Shown here: piece after piece, positions 1 to 8,631 of the stretch
How positions within the stretch are numbered: the stretch's first letter is position 1
Layout of the letters: the number at the start of each line of letters is the position of its first letter
From: Verrucomicrobiota bacterium
Lineage (GTDB): Bacteria > Verrucomicrobiota > Verrucomicrobiia > Opitutales > UBA953
Assembly (NCBI GenBank): GCA_003569205.1
Contig: BGOK01000010.1
Location: 1 to 64,000 of the forward strand
DNA length: 64,000 nt
Direction of reading: 5' to 3'
Position numbers and translations under genes: made by a program
The notes under the pieces: generated by a model
The model's database searches: none
The model's input: the letters and a program-made list of their open reading frames with translations, nothing else
Told to the model about the DNA's origin: nothing

Positions 1-1209
1 CCTTCTTGTTATCGAAGACGCGCTTCCCGGCCGAGTCGACCCAGCCCTTACTGAGGACTTCACGTGCGTGCTGGCCTACGGAATGCCCGCCGACGAGGGA
101 TGACATGACTTCCTTGGCGGTGGCGACGTGGTCTTCCGGGAGGTACTGGGAGTCCGTTCGCGGGTAGGTGAGCGCCTTATGGTGCTCATAGAGACGCTGA
201 GCGGCGGAGAGGGTCGTCTTGGCCGAGAAGCCAAAGCGGCGGTTACCTTCGCGTTGCAACGTGGTCAGATCTAGCAGGCGAGGGGCGCTTTCTTTCTTGG
301 GTTTGCGCTCATCACTGACTTTGCCGACACCAATCTGCTCGGCTTCAGCGGCGACTTTGCGACCGGCGACTTCTTCAAAGAAACGCTCCGCATCTTTACG
401 GTCGGTGACGCCAGGGACTTGGGCGACGCCGCGGTAACTGTCCAGCGGCGACGGAAAAGTTAGCTTCAATCTTCCAGAAGGTCTTCGGGACAAAGCGCCG
501 GATTTCGAGCTCACGCTCAACGATGAGCATGAGCGTCGGTGTCTGGACGCGACCAGCGGAATAGGACTCGCGACGTAAGGCGCCGCCGATGCGGATGGTC
601 GAGAAACGCGTGGCGTTCATGCCGACCAACCAATCCGCCTGAGAGCGGGCCACGGCGGAATCGCGGAGGCCTTCTTTTGCGGACTCGGGCAACAAGTTCG
701 CGAAACTAGCGAGGATCGACGTGTTCGTCATGCTGGTCAGCCAGAGGCGCTGGAGCGGCAACTTACGACCCGTCAGCGTGTAGATATTGTGGAGGATGAG
801 TTCGCCTTCGCGGCCCGCATCGCAAGCATTCACCACGGAACCGACGTCCTTACGAAGCAGGAGCTTTCTTCAGCAGCTTATAGCGGCTGCCATCGTTGCG
901 TTCGCCCTCGATGACTTTCAGAATATCGTCGCAAACCGTCCCATCAAACTTCTCCGGCAGGATCGGCAGGTCCTTCAGCGTCCAGCGTTTGAACTTAGGA
1001 TCGATGTCCTGCGGGTCCTTGAGTCGGACTAAGTGGCCGATGGCCGAGCTGATCACCCATTGGTCATTTTCGAAGATCTCCCCGACCTTCGGCACTTTCA
1101 ACACCTTGGCGAGGTCTTGGGCCACGGAAGGCTTTTCCGCGATGACGAGGGACTTGGAGCCGGGAGCGGCGGTGACGGTGTCGACTGACTTGGAGGTTTT
1201 CTTGCGCAT
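1..1209 (-). CDS. topB: DNA topoisomerase III (topB), 3' end outside window, two apparent frameshifts
   Basis: Type IA topoisomerase, which relaxes or decatenates DNA by single-strand passage. The Toprim start SLVIAEKPSVA lies near residue 20 and NACDAGREGEL follows about 100 residues later; ESYSAGRVQTP precedes the catalytic-tyrosine region. The TYPRTDS motif, carrying the usual catalytic Tyr, is read from about 150-185. The frame is broken twice. One extra A in the run at 865-867 interrupts KLLKK|LLLRKDVGS, and one extra base at 436-437 interrupts AAGQ|YRGVAQVPG. With both corrected, one reading frame runs from the ATG at 1209 to the window edge. It lies 32 bases downstream of the aminotransferase gene, so it is probably the last gene of a panD-aminotransferase-topB run. 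Topoisomerase I is the alternative, but the N-terminus favours III. The indels look like sequence errors. Confidence 0.85.
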
Positions 1210-1241
1210 GCGTAGGATGATAACCGAGTGTCAAGCGTCGG

Positions 1242-2320
1242 TCACATCCCTTGCTCGGCGAGGGCGTCGTCGAGCGCGGTAATGAGGGTAGCAATCGTGG
1301 CGTCGGATTCGTCGCCCATATTAGAGATACGGAACGTCTTCCCCTTGAGTTTACCGTAGCCGCCGTCGATGACGAGCTGGTGGCGGGACTTCAGGGTCTT
1401 GTTGAGGCGCTCGAGGTCGGCGTTGCGGTCGTTTTTGAAGCAATTAAGTCCCCGGGTGGCGAATTTCACCTCCGGCAGGAGGGAGAAGCCCTTGCCGTAA
1501 CCCCAAGCCCGGACGCGCTCATTGAGGCGGCGGTGACGCTCGAAGCGGTTCTCCAAGCCTTCGGCGTCCACCTGATGTAGGCGGGCCTGCAGGCCGTAGA
1601 AGAGGGAGATGCAAGGGGTGGAGGGGGTCATGCCCTTCACATGGTTATCGTGGAATTCGATGAGGTCGAAGTAGTAGCCGCGGTCGGGGCTCTGCTTGGC
1701 ACGTTCGCGAGCGCGTTCGCTGACGGCAAAAATTGCCAGACCAGGGGGAGGGCGAGGGCCTTTTGGGAGCCCGTCAGAAGGATGTCGATGCCCAGCTCGT
1801 CTTTGGCGATGGGCAGCGTCGAGAATGAGCTGACCGAGTCCGCGATGGAAATCACGTCCGGGAACTCACGGACGACGGCCATGATGTCGGCAATCGGCGA
1901 AAGGGTCCCCGTGGAAGTTTCGGAATGGATAAAAGTGATGCAGTCGAACTTACCAGTCGCCAGCGCCTGGCGGACGGCCTCGGGATCGATGGGCTTACCC
2001 CAGTCGAACTGGAGGGCTTCGGCGTACTTGCCGCAACGCTTGGCGACGTCGTTCCACTTGTCTGAAAACGCGCCGTTCATGCAATTAAGCACGCCCTTAC
2101 GGCAGACATTACGCAGGGCACCTTCCATGACACCCCATGCTGAGCTGGTGCCAAGGTAGACGGGGTCTTGGGTGAAGAACATCTTCTGCAGGCGAGGCTG
2201 CATATCTTCATAGAGAGCGACAAAGTCCTTGGAGCGGTGGCCGATCATCGGCTTACGCATCGCTTGGATAATGTCCTCGGAGACGGTCAGGGGGCCAGGG
2301 ATATAGAGACGGTTGCTCAT
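1242..2320 (-). CDS. class V aminotransferase (alanine-glyoxylate / serine-pyruvate type), one frameshift
   Basis: PLP-dependent class V aminotransferase. The start [15 protein letters not shown] is typical of serine-pyruvate/alanine-glyoxylate enzymes. [12 protein letters not shown] contains the PLP-binding Asp, and [11 protein letters not shown] contains the Schiff-base Lys. The frame breaks just after that Lys at the G run 1744-1748, which is one G short. Restoring one base gives [15 protein letters not shown] and a 359-residue protein with a multiple-of-three length. The downstream half includes [12 protein letters not shown] and a C-terminal domain. Its start overlaps the panD stop by 4 bases, implying translational coupling. 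The exact amino donor and acceptor cannot be read from sequence. It could supply or remove glyoxylate or alanine near the beta-alanine step, but that is inference. Confidence 0.85.
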
Positions 2321-2718
2321 CTTTGGAAAGCGGTCAGGAGGTCAACGGGGACCTCAGGGTTATCGAGGCGCACCACGCGGCGGTTACGTTCGGCCAAGGT
2401 CGCGGTCTTGGGTTTCCAGTTCTTGGCCTCTTCGGGGGTTAGCTCAGCGAAGGTCATGATGACCAGCAGGTCGCCGGGCTTACCGAGGTGGGCGGTGGCG
2501 CCATTTAGGCAAATCTCGCGGGTGCCGGCGGGGGCCGGAATGGCATAAGTCTCAAAGCGCTCCCCATTGGCCAGGTTGCCCACCAAGATCTTCTCATAAG
2601 GCAGCATCCCGACTAGGTTCATGAGCTCGATGTCTATGGCGAGGCTACCCTCGTAATCGAGGCGAGCACCGGTGACTTCGGCGCGGAGCAGCTTGGTGCG
2701 CAACAGGTGGTAAAGCAT
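2317..2718 (-). CDS. panD: aspartate 1-decarboxylase
   Basis: Pyruvoyl enzyme that converts L-aspartate to beta-alanine for pantothenate and CoA. The proenzyme self-cleaves at the Gly-Ser of DYEGSLAID (about residues 21-29), leaving the pyruvoyl group on the new N-terminus. The family pattern is complete: [13 protein letters not shown], then [17 protein letters not shown]. At 133 residues the length is normal, with a slightly long C-terminal tail. It is the first gene of the minus-strand run and overlaps the aminotransferase by 4 bases. A ketopantoate reductase gene lies separately at 20256. Confidence 0.95.
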   Translation of the reverse strand: MLYHLLRTKLLRAEVTGARLDYEGSLAIDIELMNLVGMLPYEKILVGNLANGERFETYAIPAPAGTREICLNGATAHLGKPGDLLVIMTFAELTPEEAKNWKPKTATLAERNRRVVRLDNPEVPVDLLTAFQR

Positions 2719-2785
2719 GGCGCTAAGTTCTCCTTCTCACTCGGGATGCTTGCCTGCGTCAAACAAGTTTGCATCGTGACGTCAC

Positions 2786-3986
2786 ATGGCGGCCAAACAT
2801 CGAGGCGTATTTTCATCCATCGGCGAGGCCGTGGCGAGCTTCGCCGTGGACGTCGTTTATGAGCGTCGAAAAGGGTTCGGCGCGACTCTCCTAGGCGGCT
2901 TTTTACGAGTGCTTTCATGGATTTTTGGGCTTTTGGTCCGACTGCGACTTTGGCTCTACCGTCACCGCCTCTTTCGGGACACCCCACTGGGGTGCAAGGT
3001 GGTCGTGGTAGGAAATTTAACCGTCGGGGGACCGGGAAGACCCCGATCGTGATGAAAATGGCCCGGGTGCTGGCCCAGCGTGGCCGAAAAGTGGCGATTC
3101 TCTCCCGTGGGTACAAAGGGGCTTCCGACTCGATGGCTAAGCGCTTTTGGCGTTGGTTGACCCAAGGCAGTCGCCCCGACCCTCTGGTGGTATCGGACGG
3201 TAAAAGTGTCCTCGTAGGGCCCGATGAGGCCGGCGATGAGCCTTATATGATGGCTACTAATCTCACGGGCACCGGGGTGGTCGTCATCGTGGATCGTGAT
3301 CGCGTCGAAGGGGGCGGTTTGCGCTCCGCCGCTTCGGGGTGGACACCATCCTACTCGATGACGGTCTCCAATACCTGCCCTTGCGCGGGCAGATTAACCT
3401 ACTGCTCGTCGACAGCCATGATCCTTTCGGGAATGGGGCGATGCTCCCTCGCGGTATTCTCCGTGAGCCCGTTTCGAACCTGAGCCGGGCCTCCTACGTC
3501 TTTATCACCAAATCGTCCGGACCGCCGGCCGAAGCCTTGGTGAGTTTGATTCGGCGCCATAATCCGCGGGCCGAAATCATTGCGTGTGCCCATACCGCCA
3601 CGGAATTGGTCGAACTCGAGTCCGGCTTAGCGGTGCCCTTAGCGACGCTCCAAGGTAAGCGTGTGGCCTCCTTCTCGGGCATCGCCACACCCGAGCGCTT
3701 TGAAGAAACCCTTCGTGGGCAGGGCGCCGTTATCGTCGCTAACCGTCGCTTCCTCGACCACCATGCCTTTAACGACGAAGACTTAGATGAGGTGCTCGAC
3801 CGGGCCATACGCGCTAAGGCCGAAATGATTGTAACAACGGAGAAAGATGCCGTCCGCATTCAGGGGCGTTTCCGCCCACCTATCCCGCTAGTCTTTATTC
3901 GCCTCGAGGTGGAAATCCTCGGCGACCGCGATGGCTTTAACGCGGCCGTCGAACGGATCTGCCTCGGGCCTTCGGGGCAGCGCTGA
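2786..3986 (+). CDS. lpxK: tetraacyldisaccharide 4'-kinase, two apparent frameshifts
   Basis: Inner-membrane kinase that phosphorylates the 4' position of the lipid A disaccharide. A hydrophobic stretch (about residues 40-55) precedes the Walker A region VGNLTVGG(T)GKTP. SRGYKG, VGPDEAGDEPYMM and DTILLDDGLQ are all characteristic. Three reading frames are needed. One base is missing at 3030/3031 inside the Walker A, and one G is missing from the run at 3310-3314 before RFALRRFGVDTILLDDG. Adding two bases gives 400 residues with no internal stop. The 3' end overlaps the convergent ppk gene by 50 bases. All key motifs survive the correction, so I read this as an intact gene with sequence errors. 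Confidence 0.88.
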
Positions 3987-6006
3987 CCGTCTCGGGCTGC
4001 AGGTGATTGGCCATCCCAAGGAAAGCGTCTTGTGCCAGCGGTCCGCGGCGACCGACCTCAAGGGCGGAACGGTAGCTGCCGTCTGCCTGCAGGAACTGGG
4101 CGTCACCCTGGCGATCCGCGTAGGTACCCAGAATCTCCTGTTCAACGCGCTTGCGGAGGTGCTTGCTGCGAATGGGGAAAATACATTCGACGCGGCGTAA
4201 GAAATTACGCGGCATCCAGTCGGCACTCCCCATGAGGATGACGGGGTCGCCGCCCGCATTCTCGAAGCGGAACAGTCGACTGTGCTCGAGGAACCGACCC
4301 AGCACGCTCCGGACGCGGATATTCTCGCTCTTGCCGGCAACCCCCGGGATGAGGCAACAGACGCCACGGACGACGAGGTCGACCTTCACGCCTGCTTGCG
4401 AGGCCATGCAGAGGGCTTTGATGACATCAGGGTCCACGAGGCTATTCACCTTCGCGAAAATGGCCGCCTTGCGGCCGTGCTGCGCCGCCGAGGCTTCGGC
4501 ATTGATGAGGTCGATGATGCCACGATGGAGGTCAAAGGGAGCGACGAGGAGGTGCTTGAACTTGGGCTTGGCGAGATTACCCGTCAGGACGTTAAAGAGT
4601 AACCCCACATCGGCCGTGACTTCTTCGTCGGCGGTAAAGAGTGAGAAGTCGGTATAGAGGCGTGCGGTCTTCGGGTTGTAATTGCCGGTGCCAAGATGGG
4701 CGTAGCGGCGGAGGCCGTCCTTTTCCTGCCGGACTACCAAGCAAGCCTTACAGTGGGTCTTCAAGCCAGAGAGTCCGTAAACGACGTGGGCACCGGCTTC
4801 TTCCAGCTGGCGGGCCCACTCGATATTGTTGAGTTCGTCAAAACGGGCACGCAATTCAACCAACGCCGTAACTTGCTTCCCATTACGGGCGGCTTCTTTC
4901 AGGGCCTCAACCACCGGGGAATCGCCACTGGTGCGGTAGAGCGTCAACTTGATTGCGACGACCGACTCATCCCGGGCGGCCTGGCGGATGAAGTCGACGA
5001 CCGGGTTGAACGACTCGTAAGGATGATGGAGCAAGAGGTCGTGCTTCGCGATGCGACTATAGAGCTTCTGGGGGTCCGTGAATTCAGACGGAAGTACGGG
5101 TGCGAAGGAGGGGTAGAGCAGGTCGGGGCGACCGACTTGGTCAATCAAGCTGCTCAGCCGGACCATATTGACAGGGCCGGCCGAGCGGAAGGCGTTATCG
5201 CTGCCCAGGCCAATCGCCTTGAGCAGCCAGGTCACTTCCTCATCGGGTGCCTGCGCTTCGATTTCCAGCCGCACGGGCGCACCTTTTCGCAGGTTACGGA
5301 TTTCATCTTCGATGGTCTCAAGGAGGTTACCTGATTCCTCCTCGTCGACGTAAAGGTCGCTATTGCGCGTAATCCGGAAAGCCCACGATCCGAGGACATC
5401 GAGGCCCGGGAATAGTCGGTCCACAAAGAGTTCGATGACTAAACTCAGCAGGGTAAAAGAGCGCTTGGCGCTGGTCCCTAAGGACAAGACGCGCGGGAGG
5501 ACGCGCGGGATGGGGACGACGGCCCGACGGAGTTCGCCAGTCTCCGGGTCGCGCAATAACGCCTGCAGGTAGAGACCCTTGTTCGTGAGCACCGGGAAGG
5601 GGTGTGAAGGATCGATGGCCAGCGGCGTCAGCGCAGGTAAAATATCGCGGTCAAAGCGCGGGGAGAGTTCCGCACGATCGGCATCGTTGAGTTGGTCTTT
5701 GGCTTTAACGACAATGCCTTCCTTGGCTAAGGCTGGCAGGAGTTGGTCACGCCAGCAGGCTTGTTGGGCGTCGACCAAGGCGTGAGATTGCCGCAGCACT
5801 TCCTGCAGGAATTCGCGCGTCGCCGGGTGCGTGGCTGACTCCTCTTGCTGCATGATGCCGGCAACGCGGATCTCAAAGAATTCGTCGAGGTTAGAACTGA
5901 CGATGGAAAGGAAGCGGACCCGCTCCAGCAACGGAACCGTGTCGTCTTCCGCCAGTTCTAAAACGCGGCGGTCGAAGGTGAGCCAACTGAGTTCGCGATT
6001 CAACAT
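3937..6006 (-). CDS. ppk1: polyphosphate kinase 1
   Basis: Makes inorganic polyphosphate from ATP, reversibly. At 689 residues it has the normal PPK1 length. The N-terminal domain starts NRELSWLTFDRRVLELA, and SSNLDEFFEIRVAGI follows. The catalytic half includes IKLTLYRTSGDSPVV and AHLGTGNYNPKTARLYTD, whose His is the phosphorylated residue in the family. The second histidine region is FLEHSRLFRFENAG. The C-terminal tail is rich in Arg and Pro. The gene faces lpxK and shares 50 bases with its 3' end. Confidence 0.97.
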   Translation of the reverse strand: MLNRELSWLTFDRRVLELAEDDTVPLLERVRFLSIVSSNLDEFFEIRVAGIMQQEESATHPATREFLQEVLRQSHALVDAQQACWRDQLLPALAKEGIVVKAKDQLNDADRAELSPRFDRDILPALTPLAIDPSHPFPVLTNKGLYLQALLRDPETGELRRAVVPIPRVLPRVLSLGTSAKRSFTLLSLVIELFVDRLFPGLDVLGSWAFRITRNSDLYVDEEESGNLLETIEDEIRNLRKGAPVRLEIEAQAPDEEVTWLLKAIGLGSDNAFRSAGPVNMVRLSSLIDQVGRPDLLYPSFAPVLPSEFTDPQKLYSRIAKHDLLLHHPYESFNPVVDFIRQAARDESVVAIKLTLYRTSGDSPVVEALKEAARNGKQVTALVELRARFDELNNIEWARQLEEAGAHVVYGLSGLKTHCKACLVVRQEKDGLRRYAHLGTGNYNPKTARLYTDFSLFTADEEVTADVGLLFNVLTGNLAKPKFKHLLVAPFDLHRGIIDLINAEASAAQHGRKAAIFAKVNSLVDPDVIKALCMASQAGVKVDLVVRGVCCLIPGVAGKSENIRVRSVLGRFLEHSRLFRFENAGGDPVILMGSADWMPRNFLRRVECIFPIRSKHLRKRVEQEILGTYADRQGDAQFLQADGSYRSALEVGRRGPLAQDAFLGMANHLQPETVSAAPKARGRSVRRPR

Positions 6007-6177
6007 GACAGCCTTAAGTCCTAGCCGCTCCTTGGGCCGTTGTCAGTAATGTCCTCTAGGAAAAAGGTGCCAACCATAGGTAAAATGGCTTAAAACAGGA
6101 GTTTTTGACCCTGCACAATGTAACATCTTCGCAACACGGCCTTGGCAACCTTCCCCTGGGTCGGTTGTCTATGGGAC

Positions 6178-7965
6178 ATGCCCCTCATTTCCGAAAAGGA
6201 ACTCAAAGCTTCCTACGACGTTATCATCGTTGGCTCTGGGGCGGGGGGCGGCCAGTCGGCCTACACCCTCACCATGAATGGCGTGAAGGTTTTGCTACTC
6301 GAAGCCGGTCGCAACTACGACCCCCTGACGGAGACGGCGATGTTCCAGACGCCCAGCTCGGCCCCACTGCGCGGCATTTCCGTGGAAGATAAACCCTTTG
6401 GGTTTTATGACGCCACCGTGGACGGTGGCTGGCAGGTCCCAGATGAACCCTATACGAATGCCTCCACCGAGGCGGAAAATAAATTCTGGTGGTGGCGCGC
6501 CCGTATGCTCGGTGGCCGCACCAATCACTGGGGTCGTATCTCGCTGCGTAATGGACCCTATGATTTTAAGCCCTACTCACGCGATGGCCTCGGCGTGGAT
6601 TGGCCAATGACTTACCAAGATGTCGCGCCCTATTACGACAAAGTCGAGATGCTGATCGGTGTCTATGGCTCCAATGAGGGCCTGGAAAATACGCCGGACT
6701 CACCCGAAGGCTGTCTGCTGCCGCCACCCAAAGCCCGTGCAGGTGAACTCTACATCAAGAAGCATGTCGCCCAGCTTGGCATCCCCGTAATTCCCATCCA
6801 CCGGGCCATCCTCAGTACGAAACAAGACGCCGACACGATTCCTGCGAAACTGCATCCGGGCAACCCGCGGGCTCAAGCTATTCTGGCAGAATCCATGCGC
6901 CAGCGCGCCGCTTGCTTCTGGGCGACCGATTGCGGCCGAGGTTGCTCGATTAAGGCCAACTACCAGTCGACCACGGTGCATCTGCCACCGGCCATGGCCA
7001 CTGGCAATCTCGACATTCTGCCCAATGCGATGGCACGCGCAGTCACCTTGGATACGCAGGGCAAAGCAAACGGGATCTCTTTCATCGACAAGGTTTCTGG
7101 ACGCGAAATCACCGCGAAGGCCCGCGTCGTGATTCTTGCCGCTAGTTCCGCCGAGTCCGCCCGCATCCTCCTGAACTCAAAATCCGCTAAGTTCCCTGAC
7201 GGCTTGGCCAATACGTCCGGCGAAGTGGGCAAGAATATTATGGACACCGTGGGTGCTAGCTTGGGCGGCCAAGTACCAGCCTTTGAAAATCTTCCAGTGC
7301 ACAACGAGGACGGCGCAGGGGACCATGTCTATGTTCCGTGGTGGCTCTATAAGGAACAGAAAGCTGGCAAACTCGACTTTGCTCGTGGTTACCACATTGA
7401 GTTCTCCACCGGACGACGCATGCCCAATGTTGGCGTAGCGGGTCCCGCCAAGCCGGGCTACGGTAAGTCCTTTAAGGAAGATCTCCGCCGGAGTTACGGC
7501 AGTTTCATCGGGTTCTCCGGTCGCGGCGAAATGATTCCGAACAAGGACTCTTTCTGCGACCTCGACCCGTCCGTCAAAGATAAGTGGGGCATCCCTGTGC
7601 TACGCTTCCACTGGAAGTTCTCCGACCACGAACTGAAGCAAGCGCTACATATGCACCAAACCTTTGCCCAGATGATTGAAGCCATCGGCGGTAAGGTCGG
7701 CGGAAAACCAGCGACCGAAGGGGCGAAGGCAATCAAACCGGGCGGCTTCATCATCCATGAAGTCGGCGGGGCCATCATGGGGGCTGACCGCAAGAAGTCG
7801 GTGACTAACCAGTGGAATCAGTGCTGGGATGTGCCCAACCTGCTCATCAACGACGCGGCTCCCTTCTGCAGTAATGCCGATAAGAACCCGACCCTCACTA
7901 TCATGGCGCTCGCCTGGCGCGCCTGCGACCACCTCATCGAAGAGATGCGTCAAGGTAACCTCTAA
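6178..7965 (+). CDS. GMC family FAD-dependent oxidoreductase
   Basis: Glucose-methanol-choline family dehydrogenase of 595 residues. The FAD-binding fold begins DVIIVGSGAGGGQSAYTL with a GxGxxG motif, followed by LLLEAGRNYD. RMLGGRTNHWGRIS matches the flavin-loop segment. The C-terminal GMC domain has the HEVGGAIMGAD segment and NKNPTLTIMAL-like NADKNPTLTIMALAWRA. I chose the ATG at 6178 over one 36 bases upstream because the FAD motif then falls at the usual distance. The next gene, 12 bases on, encodes a gluconate 2-dehydrogenase subunit 3-type protein, which fits a membrane-associated sugar or alcohol dehydrogenase. No cytochrome c subunit gene is adjacent. The substrate is unknown. Confidence 0.88.
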   Translation: MPLISEKELKASYDVIIVGSGAGGGQSAYTLTMNGVKVLLLEAGRNYDPLTETAMFQTPSSAPLRGISVEDKPFGFYDATVDGGWQVPDEPYTNASTEAENKFWWWRARMLGGRTNHWGRISLRNGPYDFKPYSRDGLGVDWPMTYQDVAPYYDKVEMLIGVYGSNEGLENTPDSPEGCLLPPPKARAGELYIKKHVAQLGIPVIPIHRAILSTKQDADTIPAKLHPGNPRAQAILAESMRQRAACFWATDCGRGCSIKANYQSTTVHLPPAMATGNLDILPNAMARAVTLDTQGKANGISFIDKVSGREITAKARVVILAASSAESARILLNSKSAKFPDGLANTSGEVGKNIMDTVGASLGGQVPAFENLPVHNEDGAGDHVYVPWWLYKEQKAGKLDFARGYHIEFSTGRRMPNVGVAGPAKPGYGKSFKEDLRRSYGSFIGFSGRGEMIPNKDSFCDLDPSVKDKWGIPVLRFHWKFSDHELKQALHMHQTFAQMIEAIGGKVGGKPATEGAKAIKPGGFIIHEVGGAIMGADRKKSVTNQWNQCWDVPNLLINDAAPFCSNADKNPTLTIMALAWRACDHLIEEMRQGNL

Positions 7966-7977
7966 AACTTCTCCCCG

Positions 7978-8631
7978 ATGACCACTCCTGATAATTCTTC
8001 CCGCCAGATGCCTCGGCGCGTTGCCTTAAAATGGCTCGCCGCCGCCGCTGCCGGCATGGCCCTAGCTGGCCGCGTCGATCTGGCTGCCGCGCAAGTCCCG
8101 ACTAAGTCGGGTAAGCCGATTGGCCCAGACCCAGTCCTTAACAAAGAATACAAGCCGGGCGAACTGTGGCCACTCCTCATGACCCCCGCCCAACGGCGCG
8201 CTGCCGCGGCCCTTGCCGACCTCATCCTCCCTCCTGATGACGGCGGGCTCAAGCCGTCCCAGCTCGCGGTGCATGAGTTCATCGACGAGTGGATCAGTTC
8301 GCCGTATGACCAGACCGCCAAAGATAAGCCGACTATCTTGCCCGGCTTGGACTTCTTGGACGCGGAAGCTACCAGCCGCCACCAGGCCCTCTTTGCAGAC
8401 CTGCCCGCCTCGCAGCAAGCAGGTATCGCTGATGCCATTTGCGGCGCCACGCCGGTCGCTAAAGAATACCGTCCACATGTTAAGTTCTTCGACCGGTTCC
8501 GCTATCTCGCAGCCGGCGGCTACTACACGACGCCACAAGGCATGAAGGAGCTAGGTTACGTGGGTAATCGGCCGACGTTGACGTTCGATGGACCCACACC
8601 TGAAGCGTTGAAGCACCTGGGCTTGGCTTAA
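7978..8631 (+). CDS. gluconate 2-dehydrogenase subunit 3-like protein, Tat signal
   Basis: Small-subunit partner of GMC dehydrogenases (Gluconate_2-dh3 family), 217 residues. It begins with a twin-arginine-type leader: the RR of MPRRVALKWLAAAAAG, followed by an Ala-rich hydrophobic stretch, with possible cleavage after AAAQ (about residue 39). The mature part has the family pattern LTPAQRRAAAALADLILPPDD and ends with a Tyr/Gly-rich YLAAGGYYTTPQGMKELGY. In characterised systems this protein carries the folded flavoprotein through the Tat system. It is co-directional with the GMC gene, and its stop overlaps the convergent methyltransferase stop by 4 bases. Confidence 0.85.
   Translation: MTTPDNSSRQMPRRVALKWLAAAAAGMALAGRVDLAAAQVPTKSGKPIGPDPVLNKEYKPGELWPLLMTPAQRRAAAALADLILPPDDGGLKPSQLAVHEFIDEWISSPYDQTAKDKPTILPGLDFLDAEATSRHQALFADLPASQQAGIADAICGATPVAKEYRPHVKFFDRFRYLAAGGYYTTPQGMKELGYVGNRPTLTFDGPTPEALKHLGLA

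Noticed and set aside
1641-2159. Plus-strand frame of about 170 codons opposite the aminotransferase gene
   Set aside because: Antisense to conserved coding sequence; composition typical of a mirror frame.
6007-6177. Possible features in the gap between ppk and the GMC oxidoreductase gene
   Set aside because: No convincing promoter, hairpin or small gene could be supported.
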